This document shows, in pieces, positions 40,728-49,660 of a stretch of DNA of 64,000 nt. Position numbers and translations under genes: made by a program. Numbering within the stretch: position 1 is the first letter of the stretch; each line of letters begins with the position of its first letter. Origin of the DNA: Oceanicaulis sp052055585 (GTDB taxonomy: Bacteria; Pseudomonadota; Alphaproteobacteria; Caulobacterales; Maricaulaceae); assembly GCF_052055585.1 (NCBI RefSeq), contig NZ_CP170485.1, positions 1,302,001-1,366,000 of the forward strand, in the 5' to 3' direction. The notes below the pieces were generated by a model. The model made no database searches. It worked only from the letters and a program-made list of their open reading frames with translations, and was not told where the DNA came from.

Positions 40728-43133
40728 ATGAGCGACACAAAAACGCTTCCTCTGCTGCCGCTGCGCGACATCGTCGTGTTCCCGCACATGATCGTGCCCC
40801 TGTTCGTGGGCCGCGAGAAATCGGTGCGGGCGCTTGAAGAAGTCATGCGCGCGGACAAGCAGATCCTGCTGGCCACCCAGAAGAACGCCGCCGACGACGA
40901 TCCAGCCCATGAGGCGGTTTACACAGACGGCGTCGTCGCATCCGTGCTGCAGCTTCTTAAATTGCCTGACGGCACCGTGAAGGTGCTGGTCGAGGGCGGT
41001 CGCCGTATGACGATTACCCGCTTCCTGGACAATCAGGCCTATTTCGAAGCGGAAGCCGAGCTGGTCGAAGAGAAGGTGGCTGATCCGGCTGAGGTCGAGG
41101 CGCTGATGCGTGCTGCGGCCGAAAAGTTCGAAGACTACGTCAAGCTCAACAAGAAAGTCCCGCCCGAGGCGCTGTCTGCTGTGGGCGAGATTTCTGACGC
41201 CGCAAAGATGGCTGACACCATCGCCGCGCATCTGTCGGTGAAAATCTCCGAGAAGCAGGAGCTGATGGCCAATTCCAATGTCGCTGAACGCCTCGAAAAG
41301 GTGTTCGCGCTGATGGAAGGCGAGATCAGCGTGCTGCAGGTCGAGAAGAAGATCCGCAACCGCGTGAAGCGGCAGATGGAGAAGACCCAGCGCGAATATT
41401 ATCTGAACGAGCAGATGAAGGCGATCCAGCGCGAGCTGGGTGAGGGTGATGACGGTCGTGAAGAACTGACCGAACTCGAGGAGAAACTCGCCGAGGCCAA
41501 GCTCAGCAAGGAAGCGCGCGAGAAGGCCGAGGCCGAGCTCAAGAAGCTGCGTCAGATGAGCCCCATGTCGGCGGAAGCCACTGTGGTGCGCAACTATCTG
41601 GAATGGATGCTGGCGCTGCCCTGGGGCAAGCGCAAGCGCCTGAAGAAGGATCTGGGGCAGGCCGAGCAGGTTCTGGACCGCGATCATTTTGGCCTTGAGA
41701 AGGTCAAGGAACGCATTGTCGAGCATCTTGCGGTTCAGACCCGCGTGAAGAAGATGCGCGGCCCGATCCTGTGCCTTGTTGGCCCTCCGGGCGTGGGCAA
41801 GACCTCGCTGGGCCGCTCGATCGCGGAAGCGACGGGGCGCGAGTTTGTGCGCGTGTCGCTGGGCGGCGTGCGCGATGAAGCCGAGATCCGCGGTCACCGC
41901 CGGACCTATATCGGCTCCATGCCGGGCCGCATCATCCAGTCGCTCAAGAAAGCCAAGTCCACCAATCCGATCATCCTGCTGGATGAAATCGACAAGCTGG
42001 GCGCGGACTATCGCGGCGACCCGGCCTCGGCGCTGCTCGAAGTGCTCGATCCGGAACAGAACTCCACCTTCAACGATCACTATCTGGAAGTGGATTATGA
42101 CCTGTCCGACGTGATGTTCATCACTACGGCGAACACGCTGAACCTGCCGCAACCGCTTCTGGACCGCATGGAGATCATCCGTATCGCGGGCTATACGGAA
42201 GATGAGAAGGTCGAGATCGCTCGCCGTCACCTCATCCCCAAACAGCTCAAGACCCATGCGCTGAAGCAAGCCGAGTGGACGGTCGAGGATAGCGCCCTGC
42301 GTGACCTGATCCGTTACTACACCCGAGAAAGCGGCGTGCGGAATCTGGAGCGTGAAATCGCGCGTCTGGCCCGCAAGACTGTGCGCAAGCTGGTGGCCGG
42401 TGACGCCGAGCATGTGACGATCAATGCGGACAATCTTGATGAGTTCGCTGGCGTTCGGAAGTTCCGCTTCGGCGAAACCGAAGCCGAGGACAAGGTGGGT
42501 CTGGTCACGGGTCTGGCCTGGACTGAAGTGGGCGGCGATCTCCTGACCATTGAAGCGGTCAAGATGCCCGGTCGCGGCGCCATGAAGGTCACGGGCAACC
42601 TCAAGGACGTGATGAAGGAATCCATCTCGGCTGCGAACTCGTTCGTGCAGAGCCGGGCTCCGACGCTCGGGATCAAGCCGACCGTGTTCCGCACGACCGA
42701 CATCCACGTGCACGTGCCCGAAGGCGCAACACCCAAGGATGGCCCGTCAGCGGGCGGCGCCATGATCACCGCCATCGTGTCAACGCTGACCGGCGTGCCG
42801 GTGCGCAAGGATGTGGCGATGACCGGTGAGATCACCCTGCGGGGTCGTGTCCTGCCGATTGGCGGCCTGAAGGAGAAACTGCTGGCGGCCCTGCGCGGCG
42901 GCGTGAAAACCGTCCTGATCCCCAAGGACAATGAAAAGGACCTCGCCGAGATCCCGGACAACGTCAAGGAAGGGCTCGAGATCATTCCGGTCGAGACGGT
43001 TGAGGAAGTTCTCAACACGGCGCTCGCCGAACCGATCAAGCCTGTGGAGTGGACGGAAGCTGAAGCTGCAGCACTTGCAGCCCTGCCGGGCTCTACGGAA
43101 GTCAGCGGTGGGGGCGAACAACGCCCTCACTAA
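40728..43133 (+). CDS. lon: ATP-dependent Lon protease (LonA)
   Basis: An 801-residue LonA. N-terminal substrate domain (LPLLPLRDIVVFPHMIVPLF), long coiled helix (about 195-260), AAA+ module with Walker A GPPGVGKTSLG and Walker B ILLDEIDKLG, and the peptidase domain with the Ser-Lys dyad Ser in PKDGPSAGGAM and a Lys in RGVKTVLIPKDN-type context. Hexameric quality-control protease; in Caulobacter it degrades DnaA and CcrM. ATG 40728 has GGAG 7 nt upstream; the ATG two codons earlier is too close to it. The H-NOX pair separates lon from clpX. Confidence 0.97.
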   Translation: MSDTKTLPLLPLRDIVVFPHMIVPLFVGREKSVRALEEVMRADKQILLATQKNAADDDPAHEAVYTDGVVASVLQLLKLPDGTVKVLVEGGRRMTITRFLDNQAYFEAEAELVEEKVADPAEVEALMRAAAEKFEDYVKLNKKVPPEALSAVGEISDAAKMADTIAAHLSVKISEKQELMANSNVAERLEKVFALMEGEISVLQVEKKIRNRVKRQMEKTQREYYLNEQMKAIQRELGEGDDGREELTELEEKLAEAKLSKEAREKAEAELKKLRQMSPMSAEATVVRNYLEWMLALPWGKRKRLKKDLGQAEQVLDRDHFGLEKVKERIVEHLAVQTRVKKMRGPILCLVGPPGVGKTSLGRSIAEATGREFVRVSLGGVRDEAEIRGHRRTYIGSMPGRIIQSLKKAKSTNPIILLDEIDKLGADYRGDPASALLEVLDPEQNSTFNDHYLEVDYDLSDVMFITTANTLNLPQPLLDRMEIIRIAGYTEDEKVEIARRHLIPKQLKTHALKQAEWTVEDSALRDLIRYYTRESGVRNLEREIARLARKTVRKLVAGDAEHVTINADNLDEFAGVRKFRFGETEAEDKVGLVTGLAWTEVGGDLLTIEAVKMPGRGAMKVTGNLKDVMKESISAANSFVQSRAPTLGIKPTVFRTTDIHVHVPEGATPKDGPSAGGAMITAIVSTLTGVPVRKDVAMTGEITLRGRVLPIGGLKEKLLAALRGGVKTVLIPKDNEKDLAEIPDNVKEGLEIIPVETVEEVLNTALAEPIKPVEWTEAEAAALAALPGSTEVSGGGEQRPH

Positions 43134-43150
43134 CAGACCTGCAGTCTGAT

Positions 43151-43182
43151 GAAGGCCCCGGAGCATGCTCCGGGGCCTTTTC
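43151..43182 (+). terminator. Rho-independent terminator after lon
   Basis: A perfect long stem AAGGCCCCGGAGC / GCTCCGGGGCCTT (43152-43178) followed by TTTCT. Confidence 0.88.
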
Positions 43183-43307
43183 TATGCCGGGGCGAGAACA
43201 GTTTAGACGTTTAGCGACTTGGCTTTCCTGACCAAACTGGGATAGCGATAAAACTGTCATGTCCACGTCTCGTCAGATCGGCGGGTCATCGAGTCGAGAG
43301 TGAGTGA

Positions 43308-43736
43308 ATGAGCGACACCACCCCCCGATTGTATTCCGCCGTGATCAAAACCGCTGAGCGCTTGCGTCAGGAAGCGGATTCCGTGGTGATCGAAGCAGCG
43401 GGTCTGACAGTCGCGCAGGCTGCGCTTCTGGGCGTGGTGATCCGTGACCCTGAGGCCACCCAGAGTGACATTGCCGTGCGCCTTGAGCTGTCTGAGCCCG
43501 CCGTAACGCAGATGGTGGCGCGTTTGCAGCGTGAAGGTCTGATCGAACGCACGCGCGACGCCAGCGACCGTCGCCGTTGGCGGTTGAAAGTCAGTGCGGA
43601 AGGCGTGGAGAAGGCGGGGCGTGCGCGCCTGGCGTTTGAAGGCGTGAATGCTCGCCTGGAAAAGATGATGGGCGAGGCGACGGCGCATGATGTCGCCGAG
43701 CGCCTGACCCGTCTGAGGCTTGAGCTGAAAGACTAG
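43308..43736 (+). CDS. MarR-family transcriptional regulator
   Basis: A 142-residue protein with the MarR winged helix: LTVAQAALLGVVIRDPEATQ, recognition helix LSEPAVTQMVARLQREGLIER, wing DASDRRRWRLKVSAEG. It acts as a dimeric repressor or activator, often ligand- or oxidation-sensitive, but this one has no Cys. No regulated exporter or enzyme lies next to it and no inverted-repeat operator is obvious in the 125 bp upstream. Its stop overlaps the convergent cyclophilin gene by 4 bp. Confidence 0.92.
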   Translation: MSDTTPRLYSAVIKTAERLRQEADSVVIEAAGLTVAQAALLGVVIRDPEATQSDIAVRLELSEPAVTQMVARLQREGLIERTRDASDRRRWRLKVSAEGVEKAGRARLAFEGVNARLEKMMGEATAHDVAERLTRLRLELKD

Positions 43737-44332
43737 TTTTCCGCCACTTCATCAAGAATGCGGACCGTTACGATCTGCACCGGCTCGGTGATGAATTGCG
43801 GGTAGGGGAAGCTTTCCGGAGCGTGCTCCAGGCTCGCGGGCGCCATCCAGATCCGCTCCACGACATCCATGCCTTCCGTCACCGCCCCAAAGACGGCGTA
43901 GCCGGATTCATCGGGATTGCGGCCATCTGGGCCGGCGTCGAGGCCTGGATAGTCATTGACCATGATGAAGAACTCGGTGGTCGCCGTTCCCGGTTCATCG
44001 CGCGCCATGGAAATTGCGCCCCGGCTGTGGGTGAGGCCTGTCTCAAGTGTGCTCTCATGCGCAATGCCCTCAGCTTCAGGAAGCCCGTCAAAGCTGTGTC
44101 CGCCCTGAATGAGGTTCATTGGCGCGACGCCCTCGCGCTCATTATCGTCACGGACGGTGCGATAGAAGCTTCCGCCATCAAAATGACCTGCCCGGGCATG
44201 GGCGATGAAATTGGCGACGGACACTGGAGCCGCGGTCTCGTTGAGCTCGACCTCAATATTCCCGTGGGTGGTCTCGATCACGGCATGAGGCAGCGCGGTC
44301 ATCAGGGCGGCGGTGGTGAGGGCGGTCAGCAT
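43733..44332 (-). CDS. Periplasmic cyclophilin-type peptidyl-prolyl isomerase
   Basis: A 199-residue cyclophilin with a short signal peptide (MLTALTTAALMTALPHA). Core motifs: FYRTVRDD (catalytic Arg), IQGGHS, GAISMARDEPGTATTEFFIM and YAVFGAVTEGMDVV. It lacks the conserved Trp of cyclosporin-binding cyclophilins. Likely folds envelope proteins. It is divergent from the pheA leader and convergent with the MarR gene. Confidence 0.9.
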   Translation of the reverse strand: MLTALTTAALMTALPHAVIETTHGNIEVELNETAAPVSVANFIAHARAGHFDGGSFYRTVRDDNEREGVAPMNLIQGGHSFDGLPEAEGIAHESTLETGLTHSRGAISMARDEPGTATTEFFIMVNDYPGLDAGPDGRNPDESGYAVFGAVTEGMDVVERIWMAPASLEHAPESFPYPQFITEPVQIVTVRILDEVAEN

Positions 44333-44436
44333 GGTCTGGATGTCCTTGAGGCAAGTGAGCCGCTATCGGGCGGTGTTGCGTGAAGAATGTCAAATGTCCG
44401 GCCATAAGGGCTTGACCGAAGCTCTGCGACCATTCC

Positions 44437-44511
44437 ATGCTGCAACGCATGATGACTGCGAACCTCTTTTTCTTTGGCGGCTATTTTTATCGTCCCCTCG
44501 GGGCCGGTTGA
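44437..44511 (+). CDS. Phe/Tyr-rich leader peptide of pheA
   Basis: A 24-codon frame (ATG 44437, TGA 44509-44511) that encodes ANLFFFGGYFYRPLG: four Phe and two Tyr codons inside eight residues. A transcription terminator follows 30 bp later and pheA 70 bp later. This is the classic layout of ribosome-mediated attenuation, with phenylalanine shortage stalling the ribosome on the FFF/YFY codons. In-frame ATGs at 44449 and 44452 could also serve as start; no strong ribosome site marks the choice. Confidence 0.8.
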   Translation: MLQRMMTANLFFFGGYFYRPLGAG

Positions 44512-44540
44512 CGCTGCTTGCTTGCAAGAAAAAGTCACCA

Positions 44541-44567
44541 GCCCCGCCCGATGGCGGGGTTTTTTAT
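44541..44567 (+). promoter_or_regulatory. pheA attenuator (terminator hairpin of the leader)
   Basis: CCCCGCC (44542-44548) pairs with GGCGGGG (44553-44559), loop CGAT, then a TTTTTTATT run. GGGGC at 44500-44504 could pair with GCCCC at 44541-44545 as antiterminator, and CCCC at 44494-44497 with GGGG as the competing hairpin. The pairing scheme is by eye. Confidence 0.75.
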
Positions 44568-44581
44568 TGGGAGATGAGGCA

Positions 44582-45748
44582 ATGAGCCCGACCAAGCCGC
44601 ATGACGAACGCCAGATCCTGCGTCAGGCCATTGATGCGACCGATTCCGAGATCCTGAAGATACTGGCGGAGCGTCGTCGCCTCGTTGAAGCCCTTGTGGC
44701 GCTGAAGGCGGGCGATCAGAGCCCTGTCCGTGACACCGAACGCGAACGCGCTGTGATCGAACGCGCTGTAGCGAAAGGGCGCGAGCTGGGCCTGTCAGAC
44801 AGCTTTGTGGAGACGCTGTTTCAGGCGATCATCGATGACTCCCTGCGTCGCCAGCGCGCCACGCTGGATGCCCGGGTTGGCGATGCGATGCTGACCGAAG
44901 CGCGTGTGGCCTATCTCGGCGGCCCGGGTTCATACTCCCAGTTCGCAGCGAATGCGCACTTTTCGGGCCGGTATTCCGGCGTGGCTCCAGTGCTCAAGCG
45001 CGACTATGCCGCCATCTTCAAGGCGCTGGAGGATGGAGAAGCCGATTACGGTTTCCTGCCGATCGAGAACACGGCCACGGGCGGGGTGAACGAGGTCTAT
45101 GACCTGCTGCGGGACTCCAATCTCAAGATCGCCGGCGAGCACCATATGAAGATCCAGCACGCCCTGATGGGAAAGGCGACCGATCTCGGCCCGGTGCGCA
45201 CCGTGTATGGCCACCCGCAAGCCCTGCGTCAGGCGCAGCGATGGCTCAATTCGCGCACGGATCTCAAGAAAATCCCGGTCACCTCCACCACACGGGCGCT
45301 GGAGCGCGCGCTGGATGAAGGCCCGTCCGTTGCTGCGGTCGCAGGGCCGGACGCCGCGCGCCTCTTCGGTCTGAACGTGATCGAGCCCAACATTTCCGAT
45401 TTCGAGGGCAATGAGACCCGTTTTGTCGCTCTGGCGGTTGATCCAGCGCCGGCGTCGCCGCTCTTGCCGTGCAAGACCTCGCTCGTCTTTATCACGTCGG
45501 ATGCCTCGGGCTCGCTTGTGGATGCGCTGGACGGCTTCCGTCAGCACGGGGTGAACATGACCAAGCTTGAAAGCCGCCCGGTTCATGGCGCGCCCTGGGA
45601 GCAGATGTTCTTTCTCGATCTGGAAGGGCATGAAGAAGACAAGGCCGTGGCGCGTGCGCTTGAGCACCTTGCGGGACATGCGAAATCTGTTCGACGTTTC
45701 GGCTCATACGGTTCTGACCGCTTGAAGCCGACCCAACTTGAAGGCTAA
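44582..45748 (+). CDS. pheA: Chorismate mutase / prephenate dehydratase
   Basis: A 388-residue bifunctional P-protein: chorismate to prephenate to phenylpyruvate, the committed steps of Phe synthesis. Domains: AroQ-type chorismate mutase (about 8-95; DATDSEILKILAERRRLVEA), prephenate dehydratase (about 108-285; VAYLGGPGSYSQFAA, FLPIENTATGGVNEV, and the catalytic TSTTRALE) and ACT domain (about 297-375; GVNMTKLESRP, the Phe-binding ESRP). ATG 44582 has GGGAG upstream and lies after the attenuator; the longer frame crosses the terminator and is rejected. Regulated by attenuation plus feedback through the ACT domain. Confidence 0.95.
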   Translation: MSPTKPHDERQILRQAIDATDSEILKILAERRRLVEALVALKAGDQSPVRDTERERAVIERAVAKGRELGLSDSFVETLFQAIIDDSLRRQRATLDARVGDAMLTEARVAYLGGPGSYSQFAANAHFSGRYSGVAPVLKRDYAAIFKALEDGEADYGFLPIENTATGGVNEVYDLLRDSNLKIAGEHHMKIQHALMGKATDLGPVRTVYGHPQALRQAQRWLNSRTDLKKIPVTSTTRALERALDEGPSVAAVAGPDAARLFGLNVIEPNISDFEGNETRFVALAVDPAPASPLLPCKTSLVFITSDASGSLVDALDGFRQHGVNMTKLESRPVHGAPWEQMFFLDLEGHEEDKAVARALEHLAGHAKSVRRFGSYGSDRLKPTQLEG

Positions 45749-45774
45749 AAGGGCGACCCTTCCGAGTCGGAAGC

Positions 45775-45850
45775 GGGTGGTTAGCTCAGCTGGTAGAGCA
45801 ACTGGTTTACACCCAGTAGGTCGGCGGTTCGACCCCGTCACCACCCACCA
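45775..45850 (+). tRNA. tRNA-Val (anticodon UAC)
   Basis: 76 nt. Acceptor GGGTGGT (45775-45781) pairs with ACCACCC (45840-45846); A plus encoded CCA at 45847-45850. Anticodon stem ACTGG/CCAGT with TAC at 45808-45810. It follows pheA by 26 bp. Confidence 0.97.
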
Positions 45851-45979
45851 TCCGGCCTGGACTTCACTTACAGGACCCAGAGTGTCGGGATATTTCCCCA
45901 TTGCCGCCGCCGAGCGGCTCGGACAGTCTTTCTGTTCAGTACTGCGAGTTCGGGCTCGCAGGGTCGGGGAGTGCGCCTG

Positions 45980-46195
45980 ATGAGTACGTTTGACGCGTTC
46001 AAGGCCGCCCATGCCGGTACGGACTTTGAGGACTACGCCGCCTTCGTCAAAGCGATGGATGAGGCGGGCCTTGAAGGCGAGGATCGGCAACGCGCCTATT
46101 CAGCCTGGCGACTGGGCTGGAGCCGGGCGACGCTGGGCGCTGAATCCGCTGAACTCAAAGAGGTTCGCCGGGGTCGGATCAAACGTTGGGTCTAG
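45980..46195 (+). CDS. Small hypothetical protein
   Basis: A 71-residue soluble protein (MSTFDAFKAAHAGTDFEDYA...), mostly helical, with a basic C-terminal end (ELKEVRRGRIKRWV). GGGGAG lies 8 nt before the ATG at 45980. I do not recognise the family; the AYSAWRLGWSRA stretch recalls ribosome-modulation-type peptides only loosely. A hairpin (CTGCGAG 45942-45948 with CTCGCAG 45955-45961) without T-run lies just upstream. Confidence 0.55.
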   Translation: MSTFDAFKAAHAGTDFEDYAAFVKAMDEAGLEGEDRQRAYSAWRLGWSRATLGAESAELKEVRRGRIKRWV

Positions 46196-46316
46196 CCGGT
46201 TTAGCTTGCATGCCCGGTGCAAAATTTTTATATATAGCGAGTAGTCAGACATCCTCTGAAGGGTTTGAAGATGAGCCAGCGCGGCGGAATGCACGGACAC
46301 TAGAGCGGACTGAGGC

Positions 46317-47114
46317 ATGCGAACCCCGGTCCCGCCTGAGCTCGCACAAGCCTATCTGGACGCTATCCGGGCCTATGAAGCTGTAGCTGCGCAGGAGTCT
46401 GCGCCTGCTTGGCTTGATCCTGTTTTCTGGGCGACCACCGCTACGGCCCTGGCAACCGCCGGGTTGGTCTGGGTGGCGTTTCGTCAGGTCGGTGCGCTGA
46501 TCAAGGATGCTGACAATCGCGACAGGACCGTTCGGGACGAAGCGCGTCGCCAGAACACGCTGACCTTTCTTCTGCAATCTGAATCAGATCGCGAAATCCT
46601 TGAAGGCTACAAGGCCTATGGCGAGCTCTTCATCGAGCGAGTGAATACGCTGACGCCGCGCATGATTGTCGATCCCGGCGCAAGCACTCTGATGCCTCAT
46701 CAGCTCGAAAGCGCGCGCAGCGCCTATCGCCGGGTTCTGCGGGTTCTCAATGTGATGGAATTGGGCGCTGTCGGTATCAAGAACAATATACTGGACGAGC
46801 GGGTGTTGTTTGACTGGTGGGCGGATTTCTATGTGGCGTCGTTCTGCCGGATGCTCCCTGCCGTGGCCGCCATTCGCGTCATCAATTCAGGATATGAGAC
46901 CTTGGGGCAGGGCAGTCCGGCTCCGATGAATGCGGATGCCCTGTTTTCGGGGGCGCAGGACCGGGCGCGGCGTTGGCGCGATGCTTTGGAGAAAGTCCAT
47001 CCTGAGAACCGGGTCTACGACCGCTATCGCGCCTATTTCCATCAGGATCTGAAATGGTGGATGGGCCGGATGGATACCCCGCTCATGGATATCTATGCCG
47101 AGCTGGAGCGCTAG
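46317..47114 (+). CDS. DUF4760-like membrane-anchored protein
   Basis: A 265-residue protein with one N-terminal transmembrane helix (about 36-56, FWATTATALATAGLVWVAFR) and a long helical cytosolic part. The pattern 'WV.FRQVGALIKDADNRDRTVRDEARRQNTLTFLL' and the 'LNVMELGAVGIKNNILDERVLFDWW' block (each cited in pieces) match DUF4760-type proteins, which have no known role. Its stop overlaps the convergent esterase gene by 4 bp. Confidence 0.7.
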   Translation: MRTPVPPELAQAYLDAIRAYEAVAAQESAPAWLDPVFWATTATALATAGLVWVAFRQVGALIKDADNRDRTVRDEARRQNTLTFLLQSESDREILEGYKAYGELFIERVNTLTPRMIVDPGASTLMPHQLESARSAYRRVLRVLNVMELGAVGIKNNILDERVLFDWWADFYVASFCRMLPAVAAIRVINSGYETLGQGSPAPMNADALFSGAQDRARRWRDALEKVHPENRVYDRYRAYFHQDLKWWMGRMDTPLMDIYAELER

Positions 47115-48394
47115 GGCTCCAGTCGCGCATCCAGAAAGTCGAGGAAGGCGTTCCAGTCCTCGGCGCGCACGCCATGCGTGGCCGGGCGGATGTGATAGGC
47201 GAGACGCCCACTGGCATCCATCTGATCAAGCCGGGTCTGGTTCAGGCCATCAACGCCATACAAGGACCAGACCGGGCTCGCCGCTTCGGCGGCGCGCCAG
47301 GCGCCGGCCGGGTCAGACCAGACATCACGCCAGCTATTACCCAGAAGCACGCTGCGAGGGGCGATCAGCGCGAGCAGGTAATGGGCGTCCAGCGGCAGCT
47401 CGTCCTCATGCTCGGCATAGGCGGCATAGCCGGGTGCAAACCAGTGCGGATAGCTGTCGGTGATTGAGCCAATGGGCTCTCCCAGATTGTCCCGATGCAG
47501 TGAGGCGCCCCCCGTGCCGGACTGGTGCGCGAGAACCACGCCAATCCGCTCATCGCGCGCTCCGGCCAGCAAGGCCGCCTTGGCGCGGCGGGAATGGCCC
47601 ATCACGGCCAAACGACTGGCATCAATCTGCGGATCGGTTTCGAGAGCATCTGCAACGCGGCTCATCATCCAGGCCCAGACCCCGATGACCCCGGGGCGAT
47701 CGGGCGCGTCCGGATCAAGGCCGAGCGCGCTGAGCGTTTCGCCATGCAGGCTGGCGCGGTCCGGGGCGATATCGCTTTCATGCCAGGCGGCGACGGCATA
47801 GCCCCGACGCAGGATCTGTTCGATCGGCGGGCTGACGACATATTCGCCAAAGAAGCTGCTGGCGTACTCTTCCAGCATTGAGCCGGTGGGTTCGCAGTAA
47901 GACGGGACCGGGTTGCGGTTGAGCGAAATGTCCGTGCGAAGAAGCTGGGCCTGAAGACCACAATCGCTCGGGATGAGAATCGCCGGCGCCGCGCTGCTTG
48001 AGCCATTGGGAGTCACTAGCGCCAGATCAATCACGCCCTGACCGTCATCGGGAAGGGAGATCAAGAGCGTCAGCATTTCCAGCCGCCCCGCGCCATTATA
48101 GGCGGCGTCATCAATCAGCGCTCTGGACGTCACCTCGACGACACCCACAGGCAAGGGCGCGCCATAGAGCGTTTCAGACAGGAGCGCCTGAACCTCTGGC
48201 CGGGCCTGTATCCAACCGTCCAGCCCGTTTTCCAGACCGGGCAGGGACGGTTCTGCGTCCGGGCCTGCGCCGGTCGGGCTGGCGGTCATCATGATGTATC
48301 GAACCGGGCTGCAGGAGGCGGCGATGCCGAGCAGCAAGGGGGCGGCGAGCGCCAGAAACAGGCTGGTTCTGAGCAGGGGGCGGGACTGTGTCAT
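47111..48394 (-). CDS. CE15-like (glucuronoyl esterase type) alpha/beta hydrolase, exported
   Basis: A 427-residue exported protein: N-terminal signal with Cys28 in LGIAASCSP, a possible lipobox. The nucleophile motif MGHSRRAKAALLAGA (S268) followed by AHQSGTGGASLHRDN and SYPHWFAP is the CE15 signature, and H407 lies in ATHGVRAEDW. CE15 enzymes cut ester bonds between glucuronic acid in xylan and lignin alcohols; marine homologues may act on other uronate esters. There is no neighbouring polysaccharide-utilisation gene, so the substrate is open. Confidence 0.78.
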   Translation of the reverse strand: MTQSRPLLRTSLFLALAAPLLLGIAASCSPVRYIMMTASPTGAGPDAEPSLPGLENGLDGWIQARPEVQALLSETLYGAPLPVGVVEVTSRALIDDAAYNGAGRLEMLTLLISLPDDGQGVIDLALVTPNGSSSAAPAILIPSDCGLQAQLLRTDISLNRNPVPSYCEPTGSMLEEYASSFFGEYVVSPPIEQILRRGYAVAAWHESDIAPDRASLHGETLSALGLDPDAPDRPGVIGVWAWMMSRVADALETDPQIDASRLAVMGHSRRAKAALLAGARDERIGVVLAHQSGTGGASLHRDNLGEPIGSITDSYPHWFAPGYAAYAEHEDELPLDAHYLLALIAPRSVLLGNSWRDVWSDPAGAWRAAEAASPVWSLYGVDGLNQTRLDQMDASGRLAYHIRPATHGVRAEDWNAFLDFLDARLEP

Positions 48395-48558
48395 CGGGGC
48401 AGCTTAGCGCTCGAGTTAAAGCGCTGCGAGCGGCTTCACGTGGCTGTGATTTTCCCACAGTGAGGCGCTGCACTTGCTGGCAAAACCCGCTTGACCGTCG
48501 TGCGGAGCGCCTTTAGACACACGCTTCCTGACGCGGCCATGCGCCGCGAATGATCTGA

Positions 48559-48635
<77 letters not shown>

Positions 48636-48652
48636 GTTCAGATCAGCAGGAC

Positions 48653-48675
48653 AAGCCGCCACAGGCGGCTTTTTG
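48653..48675 (+). terminator. Rho-independent terminator between the tRNA-Asp copies
   Basis: AAGCCGCC (48653-48660), loop ACA, GGCGGCTT (48664-48671), TTTG. It should end transcription after copy 1, so copy 2 needs its own promoter or read-through. Confidence 0.8.
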
Positions 48676-48708
48676 ATTTCGCCGGACCTGTCTGGCGTAT
48701 CGATCCGG

Positions 48709-48785
<77 letters not shown>

Positions 48786-48849
48786 GTTCGGATCGATTTC
48801 TCTTCCCCGACAAGACGATAGCGACGCGACCCGATCCGGAGCCGTGTGT

Positions 48850-49554
48850 CTAGATATCAAGCTGGAAGAACAACGCTGTGAACACCAGGCAGTCAACGCT
48901 GGCGTGCGCAATGACGAGCGGCCAGAGATTACGCTTGTACAGCACGAACAAAACGCCCAGCGCGAGGCCAATGAGTCCGGTGACGATCAGACCGCGCAGG
49001 CCCTGATAATACACATGGCCATAGCCGAAATAGAGGGCGGGCAGGAGGATGGTGAGCACGGTCATGAAGACGTCGCTGCCCAGACCGTCTCTCAGTCGGT
49101 TGATCATGTAGCCGCGGAAGAACACTTCCTCGCCCAGACCTGCCGCGAGGATCGCAATGGCGAGCCAGAGCAGATAATGGGGCAGGCTTCCATCGGCTAC
49201 GGCCCCGAAGCGATCCATCACGCCCTCAGGCTCCTGGGTCATGAATTCAAAGCCCAGCGCGCCGCCCAGCATTGCCGCGCCAACACCGGTTCCGAGGATG
49301 GAGATGATCGCCAGAAGGCTTTGAAAAGGCAGCAATAGCCAGGATTTCAGCTTCGGCAGGCGGACGAGGCCGTAATGGCGCCAGCTCAGGCCACGAAAAC
49401 TGAAATAGACGGTCAGCCCCGATAGCAGGACAAGCAACGTCAATGGACCGGCATAGCGCCAGGCGACAAGTGCGAACAGGGCTTTGATCGACATGGCCAG
49501 AGCGGCCAGCAGAAGAACTTCCAGCACGATGAGCGGGCGAATTTTGGCTGACAT
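48850..49554 (-). CDS. CPBP-family intramembrane metalloprotease
   Basis: A 234-residue inner-membrane protein with about seven hydrophobic segments. The Abi/CPBP (Rce1-like) motifs are GEEVFFRGY (EExxxR), FGYGHVYYQG (His) and IAHASVD (HxxxD/N-like). Such proteases cut within or near the membrane and often process prenylated or small peptides; bacterial targets are mostly unknown. AAGAGG precedes the ATG at 49554; the 19-codon-longer frame is rejected. Confidence 0.85.
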   Translation of the reverse strand: MSAKIRPLIVLEVLLLAALAMSIKALFALVAWRYAGPLTLLVLLSGLTVYFSFRGLSWRHYGLVRLPKLKSWLLLPFQSLLAIISILGTGVGAAMLGGALGFEFMTQEPEGVMDRFGAVADGSLPHYLLWLAIAILAAGLGEEVFFRGYMINRLRDGLGSDVFMTVLTILLPALYFGYGHVYYQGLRGLIVTGLIGLALGVLFVLYKRNLWPLVIAHASVDCLVFTALFFQLDI

Positions 49555-49608
49555 TTGAACCTCTTGGTGTGTGTCCGGTCTTGATGCCGCTCCGCCTGTG
49601 ATCAGATG

Positions 49609-49638
49609 CAAAAAAGGCCGCCCTCAGGGCGGCCTTTT
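49609..49638 (-). terminator. Rho-independent terminator after the MacAB-type operon
   Basis: AAAGGCCGCCC / GGGCGGCCTTT stem (49613-49637) with A/T runs on both sides, T-run strongest on the minus strand. Confidence 0.8.
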
Positions 49639-49660
49639 CAGTTGGCGATCGGGCTGACGC

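Noticed and set aside
45942..45961. Hairpin after tRNA-Val as a terminator
   Set aside because: Perfect 7-bp stem but no T-run follows.
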